A stretch of 24,960 nt of DNA, taken from the NCBI GenBank assembly GCA_026770585.1, contig MU648102.1, positions 1 through 24,960 on the forward strand. Reading direction: 5' to 3'. The position numbers and the translations under genes are program-made. A model generated the notes under the pieces. That model was not told the DNA's origin. It searched no databases and saw only the letters and a program-made list of their open reading frames with translations. This document shows, piece after piece, positions 1-9,409 of the stretch (position 1 is its first letter; every line of letters begins with the position of its first letter). The DNA is from Baffinella frigidus (Eukaryota; Cryptophyceae; Cryptomonadales; Baffinellaceae).

Positions 1-222
1 TTACCAAAGTCAAATGAGGTGAGAAAAGGGAAACGTGATTAATACAAGGAAGGCAGCTAACGGCTCCAATTCCCTCCTCACGAGAGAAGGGAATTCGGGT
101 CGGAGCTTCATCCGAAATTTGCCTGCCCATTCCTGTGTCAGTCTGCCTGCCGCGGCGCTCCGCGCCGCCTCCTGTGAGCAGATTCCCCTGCTACACTTCT
201 ATACGCTCGTAGAGCTCTATTA
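1..222 (+). repeat. L1-family LTR, right end (cut by window edge)
   Basis: Nearly identical in direct orientation to 16871-17094, with only a 2-bp length difference and a few substitutions. It ends in GAGCTCTATTA, like the other LTRs here. The left part of the LTR lies outside the window. An inverted copy is at 1096-1438. Tandem repeats follow immediately at 223, as they follow the 5' LTR of element 2, so this may be a 5' LTR of a plus-strand element. Confidence 0.8.
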
Positions 223-480
223 GCCTTCGCCCGTCACCGTCGCCCACGTCGGCCTCCCCCCGGCTCCCCCGCTCAACCACTTCAGCGAGGGCCGGAGGAG
301 CCAACGCGTCGCCTTCGTCCATCACCGTCGGGCACACCGACTTCTCTCCGCTCTCGCACCTCAGCGAGGGCCGGAGGAGTCAACGTGTCGCCTTCTCTCG
401 CCGCCGTCGCCTACGTCGGCTCCTCCAAATCGCCCTCGCCCCTCAGCGAGGGTCGGAGGAGCCGAAACCCGACGCCTCCG
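223..480 (+). repeat. Degenerate ~80-bp tandem repeat after the LTR
   Basis: Three units start near 223, 312 and 391, each opening with a GCCTTC...CGTCGCC-like block. Each contains TCAGCGAGGGYCGGAGGAG (at about 281, 361 and 443). The position right after an LTR matches the leader repeats of element 2 (3919 onward), although the sequence differs. Confidence 0.65.
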
Positions 481-1095
481 CCGTGACAACAACACCTCCA
501 GCAGTGACAGCGTCAGTGAAGAATGGAGGAGAGGACAGCCTATCCTCACCTCCATTCTAAATGCGCTAAACTCAGTAGAGAGAAGCTACCCTGAAACAAC
601 CCCGCTCTCCTACCCAGAGCAGGAGAGCGGTGAGGACGACCGCTCGAGGACAACCTCGACCGGAAATAGACTCGGTGTGTAATCAGAAAGCTGGAATAAC
701 ATCCTCTCTCTGGAAACATCGCAGTCTCTCGTGATGCGCCCTGAAAAACAACACACCCTCGCATCTACGAGACCTCGTAACCCTGTCCTGCAAACATGTC
801 CTGCCCTGTCGAAATCGAACATGCAAGCCTCCCAAGCGAAAGCAAAATCCGCCCTTCTCTCGCCCTCTCGTGTGCAACGCAGGAGGAAAGCTCTATAACC
901 CTCGGAAGGGGAGGCGAATCGAGGAAGTAGAGCGACCACAGGATAAGCCCCTCCCTGCGAAAGAACTTGAGGCAAAGCCAAGAGAGTCAGACTGTCCATC
1001 TCAAATGATTACTACAAAACAACCAAGAAGTACAGCTTCCACTCACAACATGAGGCGTATAGGGGCCGGTTGTGACCTCTCAGGGCAAAAGAGTC
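481..1095. other. Retroelement-derived stretch without a recognisable gene
   Basis: Only short overlapping open frames occur on both strands, with no recognisable motif. It lies between a forward and an inverted copy of the same LTR family, so it is probably internal sequence of a decayed element. Confidence 0.5.
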
Positions 1096-1438
1096 TAACT
1101 CAGAGTTCTATGAGCGGGTAGAAGTACAGCAGGGGAATCTGCTCACAGGAGGAGGCGGCGCGCGCAGCGGGCAGCAGACGGACACAGGAATGGTCAGGCA
1201 AGTTTTGGATGAAGCTCCGGCCTCCGAATTCCTCCTCCTTTAGAAGGGGGAATTGGAGCCGTTAGCTGCCTTCCTTGTAATAATCACGTCCCCGTTCTTT
1301 CTTCCTTTTGACTTTCGTAAGTTAATTTCTCTCAAGGGCTGTTCTTAAGTTGACATTCCTTAAGTGTTCCAGGGCGTCTGTCGCTCCCTTCTCCACCCCT
1401 TGAGCCTCATAACTCTTCCTCGTCACATTGGTCTCTCA
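1096..1438 (-). repeat. L1-family LTR, inverted
   Basis: Read on the minus strand it starts TGAGAGACC (complement of 1438 downward) and ends CTATAGAAC...GAGTTA-like at 1096. It parallels the TGAGAGACC start of 16752-17094. The block containing AAGGAAGGCAGCTAACGGCT is shared with 1-222 and 16871-17094. Its length of 343 bp matches 16752-17094. It is more diverged than the other two copies. Confidence 0.75.
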
Positions 1439-1853
1439 CACTTCGCCTCCCGCATCGTCACTACAAAGGAGCCTCGGAGAGGGGGGTCGTGGTATTTTCC
1501 AGACAGAAGTTTGATGCATACACAGCACGACAGGCACGGCACCTTAAGAATGGGGAGGCGCGTAACCCTACAGGGAGTACCTTGTGGTAGGACACGACAA
1601 AAGACATGTGGGAAGGGGGTAGGACACGACACAGGACGTGTCGGTAGTAATAAAGGGTTCTCGCTGGGTCGGAATCCGACTCACACTAGGCTTACCTCAC
1701 TCATAAAGAGCCGTCCCCCGCCTAGGACCACCATAGGGCCCGAGGTACTGGCTTGCGTTCGTTATCTTAGACATCCCTATGTGGAAACCAGGCTTCTGCT
1801 CTCACGCCTCTCCCTGCAACAAGCCTGAGCTTGCCGCGGTCGTGCTGTGTCAT
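1439..1853. other. Stretch without a recognisable gene
   Basis: An open frame at 1364-1828 overlaps the LTR and shows no family motif. The 14-mer GGTAGGACACGACA occurs twice, near 1587 and 1618. Nothing else stands out. Confidence 0.4.
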
Positions 1854-1919
1854 CTAGGAACGGTGCACCCCCCCTAGGAACGGTGCACCCCCCCAAATAT
1901 CTAGGAACGGTGCACCCCA
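1854..1919 (+). repeat. Three copies of CTAGGAACGGTGCACCCC
   Basis: Copies begin at 1854, 1874 and 1901. Each contains the palindrome GTGCAC and is followed by a run of C. The C-tract continues to about 1945. It is a short tandem repeat of unknown function. Confidence 0.8.
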
Positions 1920-2048
1920 CCAAATGGCACATGCGCCCCCCCCCCCACACACAAGGCGCCGAGCAGCCTTTCACAACTCTTGACCCAAACAGGCCCTCCT
2001 CGGGTCAAGGGGAAAGAGCAGGTTGTTCCGTGCATTTTTTTTTAAAAA

Positions 2049-2343
2049 ATGGCGCGGAAGAAGATCAAGGATGCTCTTGTGCCTGCGGCAGAAGGGTCGG
2101 TAGAGGGCATGGCCTTTTGGGGGGACGAGATTGCCAACGACGATGTTGCACAGGTGCGTGCATGGCACCACTGGCTCGGGAAAGGCCTTGCCCAGCACGA
2201 AACTGCCGCTTGCTGCTGTTGATTCCCCGCTTGCAGAGCAGCGGAATCGCCGCCTTGCTCGATGCTGACGAGCCGATGCACCGGGCAGGCCAGCGGCGTG
2301 AAACGCAAGCAGCCAGACCAAGACGGGGCGGCCGAGGCACAGG
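2049..2343 (+). pseudogene. Possible coding fragment interrupted by element 1
   Basis: From an ATG at 2049, after a T/A tract, one frame encodes a basic start (MARKKIKDALVPAAEG) and a Trp/His segment (RAWHHWLGKG). A TGA at 2220-2222 breaks it. The same frame then continues through an NLS-like stretch (GVKRKQPDQDG) up to the LTR end at 2344. The frame coherence suggests an older coding sequence that was stopped once and later cut by the insertion. I do not recognise the family, and the missing half is not seen in this window. It could equally be chance in GC-rich DNA. Confidence 0.3.
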
Positions 2344-2670
2344 TAATAGAGGCCGTAGCCGGGGAAGCAGGGCAGGGGATGCTCTGCTCACAGGCGCACG
2401 ACGGGCGACGCAGAAGGACACAGATCGTGTCACGGAAAAGTCAAGGTGCCGGAAATTGGTACTTGAATCCTCGCGGATCCTTGAACCAAATCCCGGCCCC
2501 TCTTTCATTGATCACGTTTCCTCTTCTTTCCAAGTTGACTTTCGTAAGTCTCCATTCCAAAGGGCTATTCTTAAGTTGATTTTCCTTAAGCTCAGCATAG
2601 GAGCCTGGGAAGGCTCCTACGATAGCCTACCGTTCTTTTCATCTAGCGTCCTTATTACTTCGTCTTTCAC
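2344..2670 (-). repeat. L2-family LTR: 3' LTR of element 1
   Basis: On the minus strand it begins TGAAAGACGAAGTAATAAGG and ends CTCTATTA, matching the LTRs of element 2 (3460-3785, 10010-10332) along its length but with clear divergence. The polypurine tract GAGAGAGGG lies directly upstream on the minus strand (2671-2679). This makes it the 3' LTR of a minus-strand element, consistent with the minus-strand polyprotein at 11366-16801. Confidence 0.85.
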
Positions 2671-2679
2671 CCTCTCTCA
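2671..2679 (-). promoter_or_regulatory. Polypurine tract of element 1
   Basis: GAGAGAGGG on the minus strand immediately precedes the TG of the 3' LTR. The identical tract precedes the 3' LTR of element 2 (10001-10009). By analogy with LTR elements it would prime plus-strand DNA synthesis. Confidence 0.8.
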
Positions 2680-2689
2680 AGGCTTAGAG

Positions 2690-2990
2690 TGATGATCCTC
2701 GCAGCTCTTCTTATCCAGTAGGTCGATGATCTCCCTTCGGTGAAGGTTGTCTAGCCGTAATACGGCGACTTCCAGTAGGTGGATGATCTTCGTCGGTGAG
2801 TGCCTTCGAAGGTGGTTCTTGACTTATTGAGACATTCGGTAGTGCGCTCCTGCCGTTTCACCGAGGAGAAGGTGGGAGGAGAGGTTACATTCAGGAATAA
2901 GAATTGTACTTTATTTTAGAAGTTGGTTTTAGAAGGACAGATTTTGATGTCGGAAAGATATCGGGTTCGTTATCTTGAAGGAGGGTATAG
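2690..2990 (+). other. Leader region upstream of element 1 antisense gene
   Basis: Corresponds to 9650-10000 of element 2 in inverse orientation, diverged. It holds two copies of CCAGTAGGTSGATGATCT (near 2714 and 2772), related to the CTACTGGGA-type repeat of element 2. No gene is seen. Confidence 0.5.
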
Positions 2991-2994
2991 TATT

Positions 2995-3150
2995 TTGGGT
3001 TGAGTGATTCTTCATCGAACCATTTGGTTGACTGGTTATTATCGTCAGGTGTTAAGTGAGTTGACTGAATTTTCTGTCGTTAGGTGCTAAGTGTGTTGAC
3101 TGAATTCTTCGTGGTCAGGTGTTAAGTCTCGCACGAGAGTTGACTAAATT
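2995..3150 (+). promoter_or_regulatory. TTGACT repeat array upstream of element 1 antisense gene
   Basis: TTGACT occurs at about 3028, 3061, 3096 and 3140, spaced 33-44 bp, with GTCAGGTGTTAAGT-like blocks in between. The same motif array precedes the homologous gene of element 2 (9410-9635). It is probably a bank of transcription factor sites; TGACT resembles a bZIP or WRKY-type core, which is inference. Confidence 0.6.
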
Positions 3151-3175
3151 GAAGTTAGTTAACGGTTCTGAGCAG

Positions 3176-3183
3176 TATAAAAG
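3176..3183 (+). promoter_or_regulatory. TATA box of element 1 antisense gene
   Basis: TATAAAAG followed by GAATC lies about 51 bp before the ATG at 3234. The homologous gene in element 2 has TATAAAAGGAATC at the same distance from its ATG. Conservation between two diverged copies supports a real core promoter. Confidence 0.75.
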
Positions 3184-3454
3184 GAATCGTTCTTTCCTCT
3201 TACTGATTTCATCTACCGACACGCTTGGTTGACATGCCCCTCATGTCTAAGGAGTTCAAGGCTCATCGGTACAAGGCTTCCTCTGAGGCTCATGAGATGG
3301 GCCAGAGTGAAAGCCGCCTTCTTCAGTCTGCCATGGCGGAGGAATGGGGAACTGTCCTGAAGCAGCGGGTGGTCGCATCGCTGGGAGTCGCTCGAAGCGG
3401 GTCGCAGAGCGTTCGGCTCGGATTCGTTCCAAGCTTGGGGTGTCCGATCCGACC

Positions 3455-3459
3455 CCGCC
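3455..3459 (+). other. Target site duplication CCGCC (left copy) of element 2
   Basis: CCGCC directly precedes the TG of the left LTR and recurs at 10333-10337 directly after the right LTR. Five bp is the usual target duplication size for copia-type integrases. Confidence 0.85.
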
Positions 3460-3785
3460 TGAGAGACGGAGTAATAAGGACGTTAGGTTATGAGGTTGGA
3501 AGGCTATCATGAGAGCTCCTCAGGATCCCATACAACTTAAGAAATCATCTTAAGGATAGCCTTTCAGAGAGGAGACTTATGAAAGTCAACTTGGAAAGGA
3601 AAAGTAACGTGACCAATAAAAAGGGGCCGAAAAAGGGCTCCAAGGATCCGGGAGGATCCAAGGACTCCTTTTTCGGCACCGAGACTTTTCCCCAACACGA
3701 AACTGTGACCGCTTCTGCGTCGCCCGTCTGCCGCTCCTGAGCAGTGCATCCCCTGCCCTACTTCACCCGGCTACGGCCTCTATTA
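3460..3785 (+). repeat. 5' LTR of element 2 (L2 family)
   Basis: Begins TGAGAGACGGAG and ends CCTCTATTA. It contains AATAAA at 3615-3620, followed by a long imperfect hairpin (3626-3677). It is near-identical to 10010-10332, which lacks 3 bp near 10138. Terminal TG...TA differs from the canonical TG...CA. Confidence 0.9.
3626..3677 (+). other. LTR hairpin after the AATAAA signal
   Basis: An imperfect 52-bp palindrome: GCCGAAAAAGG...GGATCC on the left arm pairs with GGATCC...CCTTTTTCGGC on the right arm, with a few mismatches. It lies 6 bp after AATAAA and is also present at 10173-10224. In RNA it could form a stable stem near the poly(A) site. Confidence 0.7.
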
Positions 3786-3918
3786 GGCTAGCGCCCTGCC
3801 CCCACGCAGCTCTGCTCACAAGCAAAGACAGCGCGGCGCAACAGCCCTGAATGCGCCTTCTCACGAAGGCAAGCATGAGTCCGCCACCGACGATCTCCGC
3901 TCCCGCCCACCCATCCGC

Positions 3919-4072
3919 CAGCGACCAATGCCCGCGCTCAGCGCGCAGGCGGCCAGCACCAATGCCCGCGCCACGGCGCGCCGGCCCCATCCCATCAGCG
4001 ACCAACGCCCGCGCTCAGCGCGAAGGAGGCCAGCACCAACGCCCGTGCGACAGCGCGCCGGCCCCCATCCCC
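3919..4072 (+). repeat. 77-bp tandem repeat, two copies, leader of element 2
   Basis: Units begin CAGCGACCAAYGCCCGCGCT at 3919 and 3996, differing at a few positions. They lie between the 5' LTR and the gag-like region. No coding role is evident. Confidence 0.8.
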
Positions 4073-4111
4073 AACCACACCACCCACCACTGTCACAGAT
4101 TGCCGTCTAGC

Positions 4112-4312
4112 ACTAGAGCATGAGCATGATTGCGGACCTCGATCCGACCCCGGTACCCAATCCGATGAAGAGCAACGACCATAGTACTAGAGCATGATTG
4201 CGGACCTCGATCCGACCCCGGTACCCAATCCGATGAAGAGCAACGACCATAGCACTAGAGCATGATTGCGGACCTCGATCCGAGCCCGGTACCCAATCCG
4301 ATGAAGAGCGCA
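4112..4312 (+). repeat. 68-bp tandem repeat, three copies, leader of element 2
   Basis: Units start ACTAGAGCATGA at 4112 (with a 6-bp extra GAGCAT), 4186 and 4254. They include GGTACCCAATCCGATGAAGA and are almost identical to one another. Together with the 77-bp repeats they form a repeat-rich untranslated leader, possibly a packaging or translation-control region (inference). Confidence 0.85.
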
Positions 4313-4728
4313 ACGCCATTTGTACCGGATCGACTGGACCGTGAACCGCCAACAATAGTTCGAGGCACTAGGGACTGGCCACAGCCGCGGACGGCCGCAT
4401 GCTCTGCGCGGCGTACTTACTCGCTTTAGCAAGGCCACGAGGGATACAACTGCCCGGCAGGGGAGCCTCGTTGGTAAGGTGAAATGTTGCTGGGCTCGCT
4501 GGTCCTCACATTTGTACTCACCCTTGCCGGGCGACAGAGGAGGCGAGCAAAGAGCAACCCGAGCCCGGAGCGTCAGTCTGAGCCGACCCAGCAACCCCGG
4601 AACATAATCCACCACCAACCTCAGTCACCAACTCTCCGAACGCCCCAAGGGCAACAGCACGGCTCCATCTACTTGGACGCTATCGGAACCACGCTATCGG
4701 AATCATGCGCTCCTGAGCTGCACCCAAG
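4313..4728. other. Untranslated leader of element 2
   Basis: No convincing gene. The 82-residue frame at 4484-4732 is Pro/Gln-rich with no homologue recognised, and it ends just before the gag-like region. Confidence 0.4.
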
Positions 4729-4945
4729 ATGAGCGACACTCCCCTTCAGCGAGTGGGACGATCGGAACCCGGTCAGCCAGCAGGCAAGAAGAATCACCGA
4801 ACCTCTTCACCACGCTGGTCCGCCCAGAGCACCAGCGGGAGGCCACGCCGCCACCGAGGACCACAGCTCACCGCGCTTCAACCGCACCGCATCCCGACCG
4901 GTTGCCCTAGCGCGCCTCGGTGAGCACATTGTCTACAACCAACAA

Positions 4946-7690
4946 ATGGGCCTACCCGTCACGGGCATCTCCCTGGACACATACTGGACGGGACCAGAGG
5001 AAATGGATTCGGAACCGCGGCAGTCACAGCCATCGTCACCCGCCCAACCGGCCCGTCACCGCCGTGAGCGCTCTGCATCGCAATCGGATCTGTCCCAGTA
5101 CCGATCGCCATCATCGGCACGCGGCCGGGCGACCCCCCTCGGCGGCAACAAAGTACCCGATCACCCACTCGCGCCTGTCGCTGGAGTGCCGATACCGCGC
5201 GCACCGGATGGTCAGAATATACAACCGCTCGCCCCCGTCGGAGGACCACCCGGCCAGGGCCCACCACCAACATATCCGACCATCTTCCCAGCGGATTTCA
5301 ACCCCGCAATGGAAAGATTCGCGATCGGCATCGACCGCGAACGTCAGGCCTGGCGCATCATGACCGACAATACCTACATGATCCCCAGCCCAACAATCCT
5401 GGACTTCCACACATGGGACGCGAACCTCATCGCACGTATGTGCCGAAACGGATGGGACGAGTACCGCATCGCCATCACCCGCGTCCTCTACCCCAACGAC
5501 ACCGAATGGAACGCCACCCTACGACGACGCCAGTCAGCGGACCTGTTCCAGACCCTCCAGCAACACCTCGCGTGGAACCAAGGATACAACAGCAACCTCC
5601 TGCAGATGGTCATCGCCATCTTCCCGAAGTTCAACGAATGGCTCCGCACCTGCGTCCTGAATGCTGGAAGCGCGTTTCGCTTCATGGAACTGGACACCAG
5701 GACCCGGCACACTTGGAGCTGTCAGTCGGAACCCTGCAAGAAATCCGCGAGACCATCATTTCCTCGACCTCCCAAGGGGACCCGATCTCCCCGGCTCAGA
5801 CCAAATTCGGACACCACTTCAATCAGCGAGACCGTACCGCCCATCACCTCTGTGCGGTGGTCGAAGTGCTTCTGGATTTCTTCAACGCCGCACTCAACGA
5901 GCTCATCGACCACGGCGCGAGCTACCTCTGGCAAGGGTGGGACCAAGAAGCCATTCTGCGCTACCTGTCGGCGTATATCGCAGACCTGGAACACACGTTC
6001 CGCACCGCGCTCGGGTATCACACCCTTGAGCCGGAGCAGAGTGCGCAGCTCCAACCGATCGTGGGGTATGCCCATGCGCTGTGCTGCAACCTCGCGTCGG
6101 CGCACAAATGGACACAGCCAGCCGCTCCCACGTTCATCTTCCGCTCCTTCACGGGTCAGGACACATCGTACACGAGCAACCGCCCAGCCATCAAATATCG
6201 GACGGTCATCCACCCGATTGAGCCCAAACTGAAGTACACCGCGCGCGAGCTCCTTCTCCATCACGGATCAGCACCAGGAGCCCTGGACTTCGGAGAAACA
6301 TGGCTCGACAACACGCGCGAAGTCTTCGTCGACTCCACCGAAGTGTCCGGAGGCCCCGGGCCGATCACCGACGCCCAATGGAAACTGAGCGTTCAGAAGA
6401 ACCCGCCTCAGGGCCTCTCCCTCTTCGGATCAGTGCCGGCATATACCCCGCACCCCTTTCCGGGGTACGGGGTGACGACTCAAGCGGCAGTCCCTGCGAC
6501 CCCAACCCCCTCTGCGATCGTCCTCGCGATCACGGACGGCTCAATCTGGTTCGTCCGCCAGCGGGGCATGGCCAAAGCCCCCTGCGACCTTCCCAAACGC
6601 AAGTCTCCATTCTCCACCAAGACAGACCTCTCGGAAATTGTGGAACATCTGAAAGCAGCCTTCAAAACTTGGTTCGGCGGAGTGGATATCACCGGCCTCC
6701 TCCGTAACTTCCCGTACCTGAACGAAAAGAAAAGGTCTTCGAGAACGTCATTCCCGGTACCTTCGATACCGACGGATCCCGCAACCCAGAATACTGCGCC
6801 GCAATCGGAGCCATGTGGGCCGACGTCTTCCTCAAAAACACACGTACGCCCTTCTACGCCGCCGCGACGGAGCTCCTCCCGCAACTGGGACATTTCTCCA
6901 TGGATTCCTTTCGCCAGAACATGAAGCACTGGTGGGAGTTCAATCAGGCTATGGAAGAGCAGCTCGCCATGATCATCCTCTGGGTCGGTCGGAAACACGT
7001 CACCAACTCCAGCTTCACCGGAATCACCAGCTCACTGTGCAACGTGGATGCGGGACACTGCACGGAGGACCTGCCCATGGAGCAGCTCATGCAACTGGTG
7101 GCGGTCTGGCAACTCGACCAGCGGAACACCCAGAAATCGGTCCTCGAACTGAAGAAGGAATCCCACGACGCCCTTCAATTCCGGAACAACATTCTGTCCG
7201 ATGAAACCTGCGACAAACTGGCACACCTCCAGGGCCAATGGGCACGCCCCCCTAAGAACCTGAAGGCCCTCGTACCGGACCTCCTCGTCACGGCAACGGA
7301 GCAAGCCATCAAGGTCGCCCTGGCGATCGACCCAACCTGCGGACATTACAACAATCTTCTCCTCACGCAATTCCAGACTAAGCTCATGCCTATTCTGTCC
7401 GAAGGAGGCTACACCGGACAAGGATCGTACTCTCTCCAGCAATTCTGCGAAGAAGTGCGCGAGATGAACCGCCTCGGGCGCGTGTACGAGCTGCGAATGA
7501 ACACCACTCTGGAGCAGAATCCCTCACCCAGAGTCGATCCTCGCCACCATCGGTGTCCGCCTGGAACACGTGATTCCCCCGGAGTTCGTTACAGACGGCA
7601 TCTCCGCCACGATCGCCGACAACCACATCTCTATCGTCACTGGAAATGGCCCACCCAGAGTGCCGGCCATCTGCGGCACCTACGGATCAC
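4946..7690 (+). pseudogene. gag: Gag-like region of element 2, broken by frameshifts
   Basis: A long protein is spread over shifting frames. The first frame runs from 4946, and is open without Met from about 4733. The second runs from about 5700, the third from about 6735, and a return to the second frame occurs near 7530. The crossovers were placed where protein-like sequence (for example ELDT to DPAHLELS, and FPYLNE to ENVIPGTFDTDG) moves from one frame to another. Together they would give roughly 900 residues: a Pro/Ser/Arg-rich start, then a mostly helical, Trp-rich body. No CCHC zinc knuckle is visible. The gag assignment rests on position between the 5' LTR and a pol remnant, not on a recognised domain. 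An alternative start is the ATG at 4729 in another frame. Confidence 0.55.
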
Positions 7691-7734
7691 GCTTCGATAA
7701 ATCACTCTGTGAAGGACCACCATCACTGGCGTCA

Positions 7735-8245
7735 GAACGATCACCTCGCTGGTGCGACATCTGTCAAGCTCCCCCTCGGACCGCCAACTGGTGATGTTCT
7801 TCGAGAAGCTCCCGCCTAACCCTCCTTCTTCCACCGTCCTTCTTCGGATCGGATCTCAAGCGATACGCCATTCAAGGACACCGCATGCGGCCCGCTAGCC
7901 CATACGCCGCCTCGGTACTCTCGAGATCTCTTCTACTCCAGACCTCCAAGACTGGGAAGCAGGCCCAGGATCAGGCTCACTCAGGGATCTTCACATCCAC
8001 GGATCCCACTCCCTTCGAGCAGCAATCAGCACTCACTGGCCCCAGGCGGCAACCCTGGACGAACTCGCTCATTCCAACGACTTCGGCGCTGATATCCTTG
8101 AACCACCGGAACCGGCACCCTCTCGAACCGAGCTCATGAGGAGGAAGCGCCCTACGACATCCACCTCGGACACCTCGCCCGCTGCAAGCAAGCAAGCGAA
8201 GAGCCACGAACAGACGACGGGGAGCAATCACGACCTTCATGGCCA
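7735..8245 (+). pseudogene. pol: Pol remnant of element 2 (IN-RT linker region)
   Basis: In shifting frames this encodes SDRQLVMFFEKL, then LLLPPSFFGSDLKRYAIQGH, and further matches. These align with residues about 175-315 of the downstream polyprotein half at 14947-11366 (SDEQLVAFFET, LLLPASFFGTDTKRYAIRGH). That segment lies between integrase and RT. Protease and integrase are missing before it and RT/RNase H after it, so at least two internal deletions occurred. The exact join to the gag-like region is unclear. Confidence 0.8.
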
Positions 8246-8344
8246 ACTGGATTCACCTCTTCTCACCCACTTCCTGGTCTCACAGAGCCGGGGGGGGAGA
8301 GGGCATGAAAGTCCCGAATACTACAACATCACCTAAGGACGTCG

Positions 8345-8515
8345 ACCGCCGTAACCCCTCAGAGAGGGCGTAAGCTCCAATCGACTTCACCCCTCAGAGA
8401 GGGTCAACCTCTCAAGGAGGGTCGCATCTTCGCAACCCTCATCGTCATACCCCCCTCAGAAGGGAAGGGAACGACAGATCACAACCAGCCCCTCAAAGAG
8501 GGTTGCAACGGATGT
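8345..8515. repeat. CCCTCAGAGAGGG-type motifs, convergent region of element 2
   Basis: Five variants of a near-palindromic CCTCWSARRGAGGG motif occur near 8356, 8389, 8404, 8451 and 8491. The homologous region of element 1 (10980-11175) has the same motifs in inverse orientation. They separate the pol end from the 3' end of the antisense gene. Confidence 0.7.
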
Positions 8516-8662
8516 AAAACGCAACGGACGCAACACCTTCAAAAGCATCTGCATGCTCGATCACTACGATCTGAGAGCTACTGCAAACGGACGGCGGAAC
8601 GAAACGCAAGACATTCACTCATCACATCACAAACTACTGACACCCCGACCTAAGACTCCGGA

Positions 8663-9319
8663 CTAAGTCCGAGAGTAAAACTGAGACATGAGGGACTGCC
8701 GAAGGGCTATCGTCGGAGCCGACTCGCGCCCCATGTAGATCACGTCGTCACCGCTGTCGTACTCCTCACCCGACTCGGACTCGGACTCCTCCTCGGAAGA
8801 CTGCTCGCGCTCTTCATCGGACTGCGACCCTGACCGGCAATCGGATCCCTCCTCGTCCAACTCTCCATCTTCGCGATCCCCGTCGGACAGCGACCCCGAC
8901 TCGCAATCGGACCTCTCCTCGCTCGACTCCTCATCCTCGCTCGACTCCTCATCCCTAAGAACCTCCACGCACACCCGGACCCGGCGAGCCAAGGGCTCGT
9001 CCTCCGAGGAACCCTCATCATCGGAATCCTCCGGACGGGACCACATCTTCCGGGTCCCCAGCACGGACTGGGACTGCGGGATCAGCGCAGGAACTCCGAG
9101 CTTCGCGCGAAGACGAGCAGACCGGTCAGCGAGCCTCGCCGAGCGACTCCGAGCGGCACGTTTGACCCCAAGCACCGCGACCGCCCTCTGCATCAGGACA
9201 GTGCCCCATTTCTCCGCCATGGTAGACTGAAGAAGGCGGCTCTCGTCCTGACCCATCTCATGAGCCTCGAGGGAAACTTCGTAACGCTGGTTCTCTGAAT
9301 TGCTGCACGCGAAAACCAT
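8663..9319 (-). CDS. Intact antisense acidic protein of element 2 (218 aa)
   Basis: The ATG at 9319 lies 51 bp after a conserved TATA box, and the stop is TAG. Residues 1-95 are mildly basic with EAHEMGQDESRLLQ and an Arg/Ala/Ser helix-like stretch (residues 52-75). Residues 96-192 are strongly acidic, rich in Ser, Glu and Asp with many CK2-like sites. The C-terminal 26 residues carry VIYMGRES and ALRQSLMSQFYSR, conserved in the element 1 copy. It is encoded opposite to gag-pol, between pol and the 3' LTR. I do not recognise the family. Antisense extra ORFs at this position are known from some plant LTR elements and, in a different family, HTLV-1. An acidic nuclear or chromatin-interacting regulator is a guess. 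It stayed open while gag and pol decayed, which is notable. Confidence 0.85.
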   Translation of the reverse strand: MVFACSNSENQRYEVSLEAHEMGQDESRLLQSTMAEKWGTVLMQRAVAVLGVKRAARSRSARLADRSARLRAKLGVPALIPQSQSVLGTRKMWSRPEDSDDEGSSEDEPLARRVRVCVEVLRDEESSEDEESSEERSDCESGSLSDGDREDGELDEEGSDCRSGSQSDEEREQSSEEESESESGEEYDSGDDVIYMGRESAPTIALRQSLMSQFYSRT

Positions 9320-9369
9320 GCTTGGAAAGCGTGTCGGTGAATGGAATCAGAGAACAGATTCCTTGATTC

Positions 9370-9377
9370 CTTTTATA
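9370..9377 (-). promoter_or_regulatory. TATA box of element 2 antisense gene
   Basis: TATAAAAG on the minus strand, followed by GAATC, 51 bp before the ATG at 9319. The same sequence and spacing occur in element 1 (3176-3183). Confidence 0.78.
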
Positions 9378-9409
9378 CCCCTCTACGACAGTTACAAAAA
9401 CTATTAGTC

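Noticed and set aside
610-999. 129-residue minus-strand frame between L1 LTR copies
   Set aside because: No recognisable motif, several equal-sized frames overlap it, and it lies in decayed element sequence.
1847-2692. 281-residue open frame on the plus strand
   Set aside because: It starts in the triplicated repeat, crosses the LTR boundary at 2344 and runs through the whole LTR, so it is a composite chance frame.
3564-3749. 61-residue minus-strand frame, nearly identical to one at 10114-10296
   Set aside because: Both lie fully inside the two LTRs. The identity comes from LTR duplication, and the diverged LTR at 2344-2670 does not keep it.
4112-4312. CRISPR-like array
   Set aside because: The units are contiguous tandem repeats without unique spacers, in a eukaryotic retroelement leader.
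4187-4618. 143-residue minus-strand frame with internal repeats, and the related 4113-4355 frame
   Set aside because: The peptide repeats only mirror the 68-bp tandem DNA repeat in the leader; no family motif is present.
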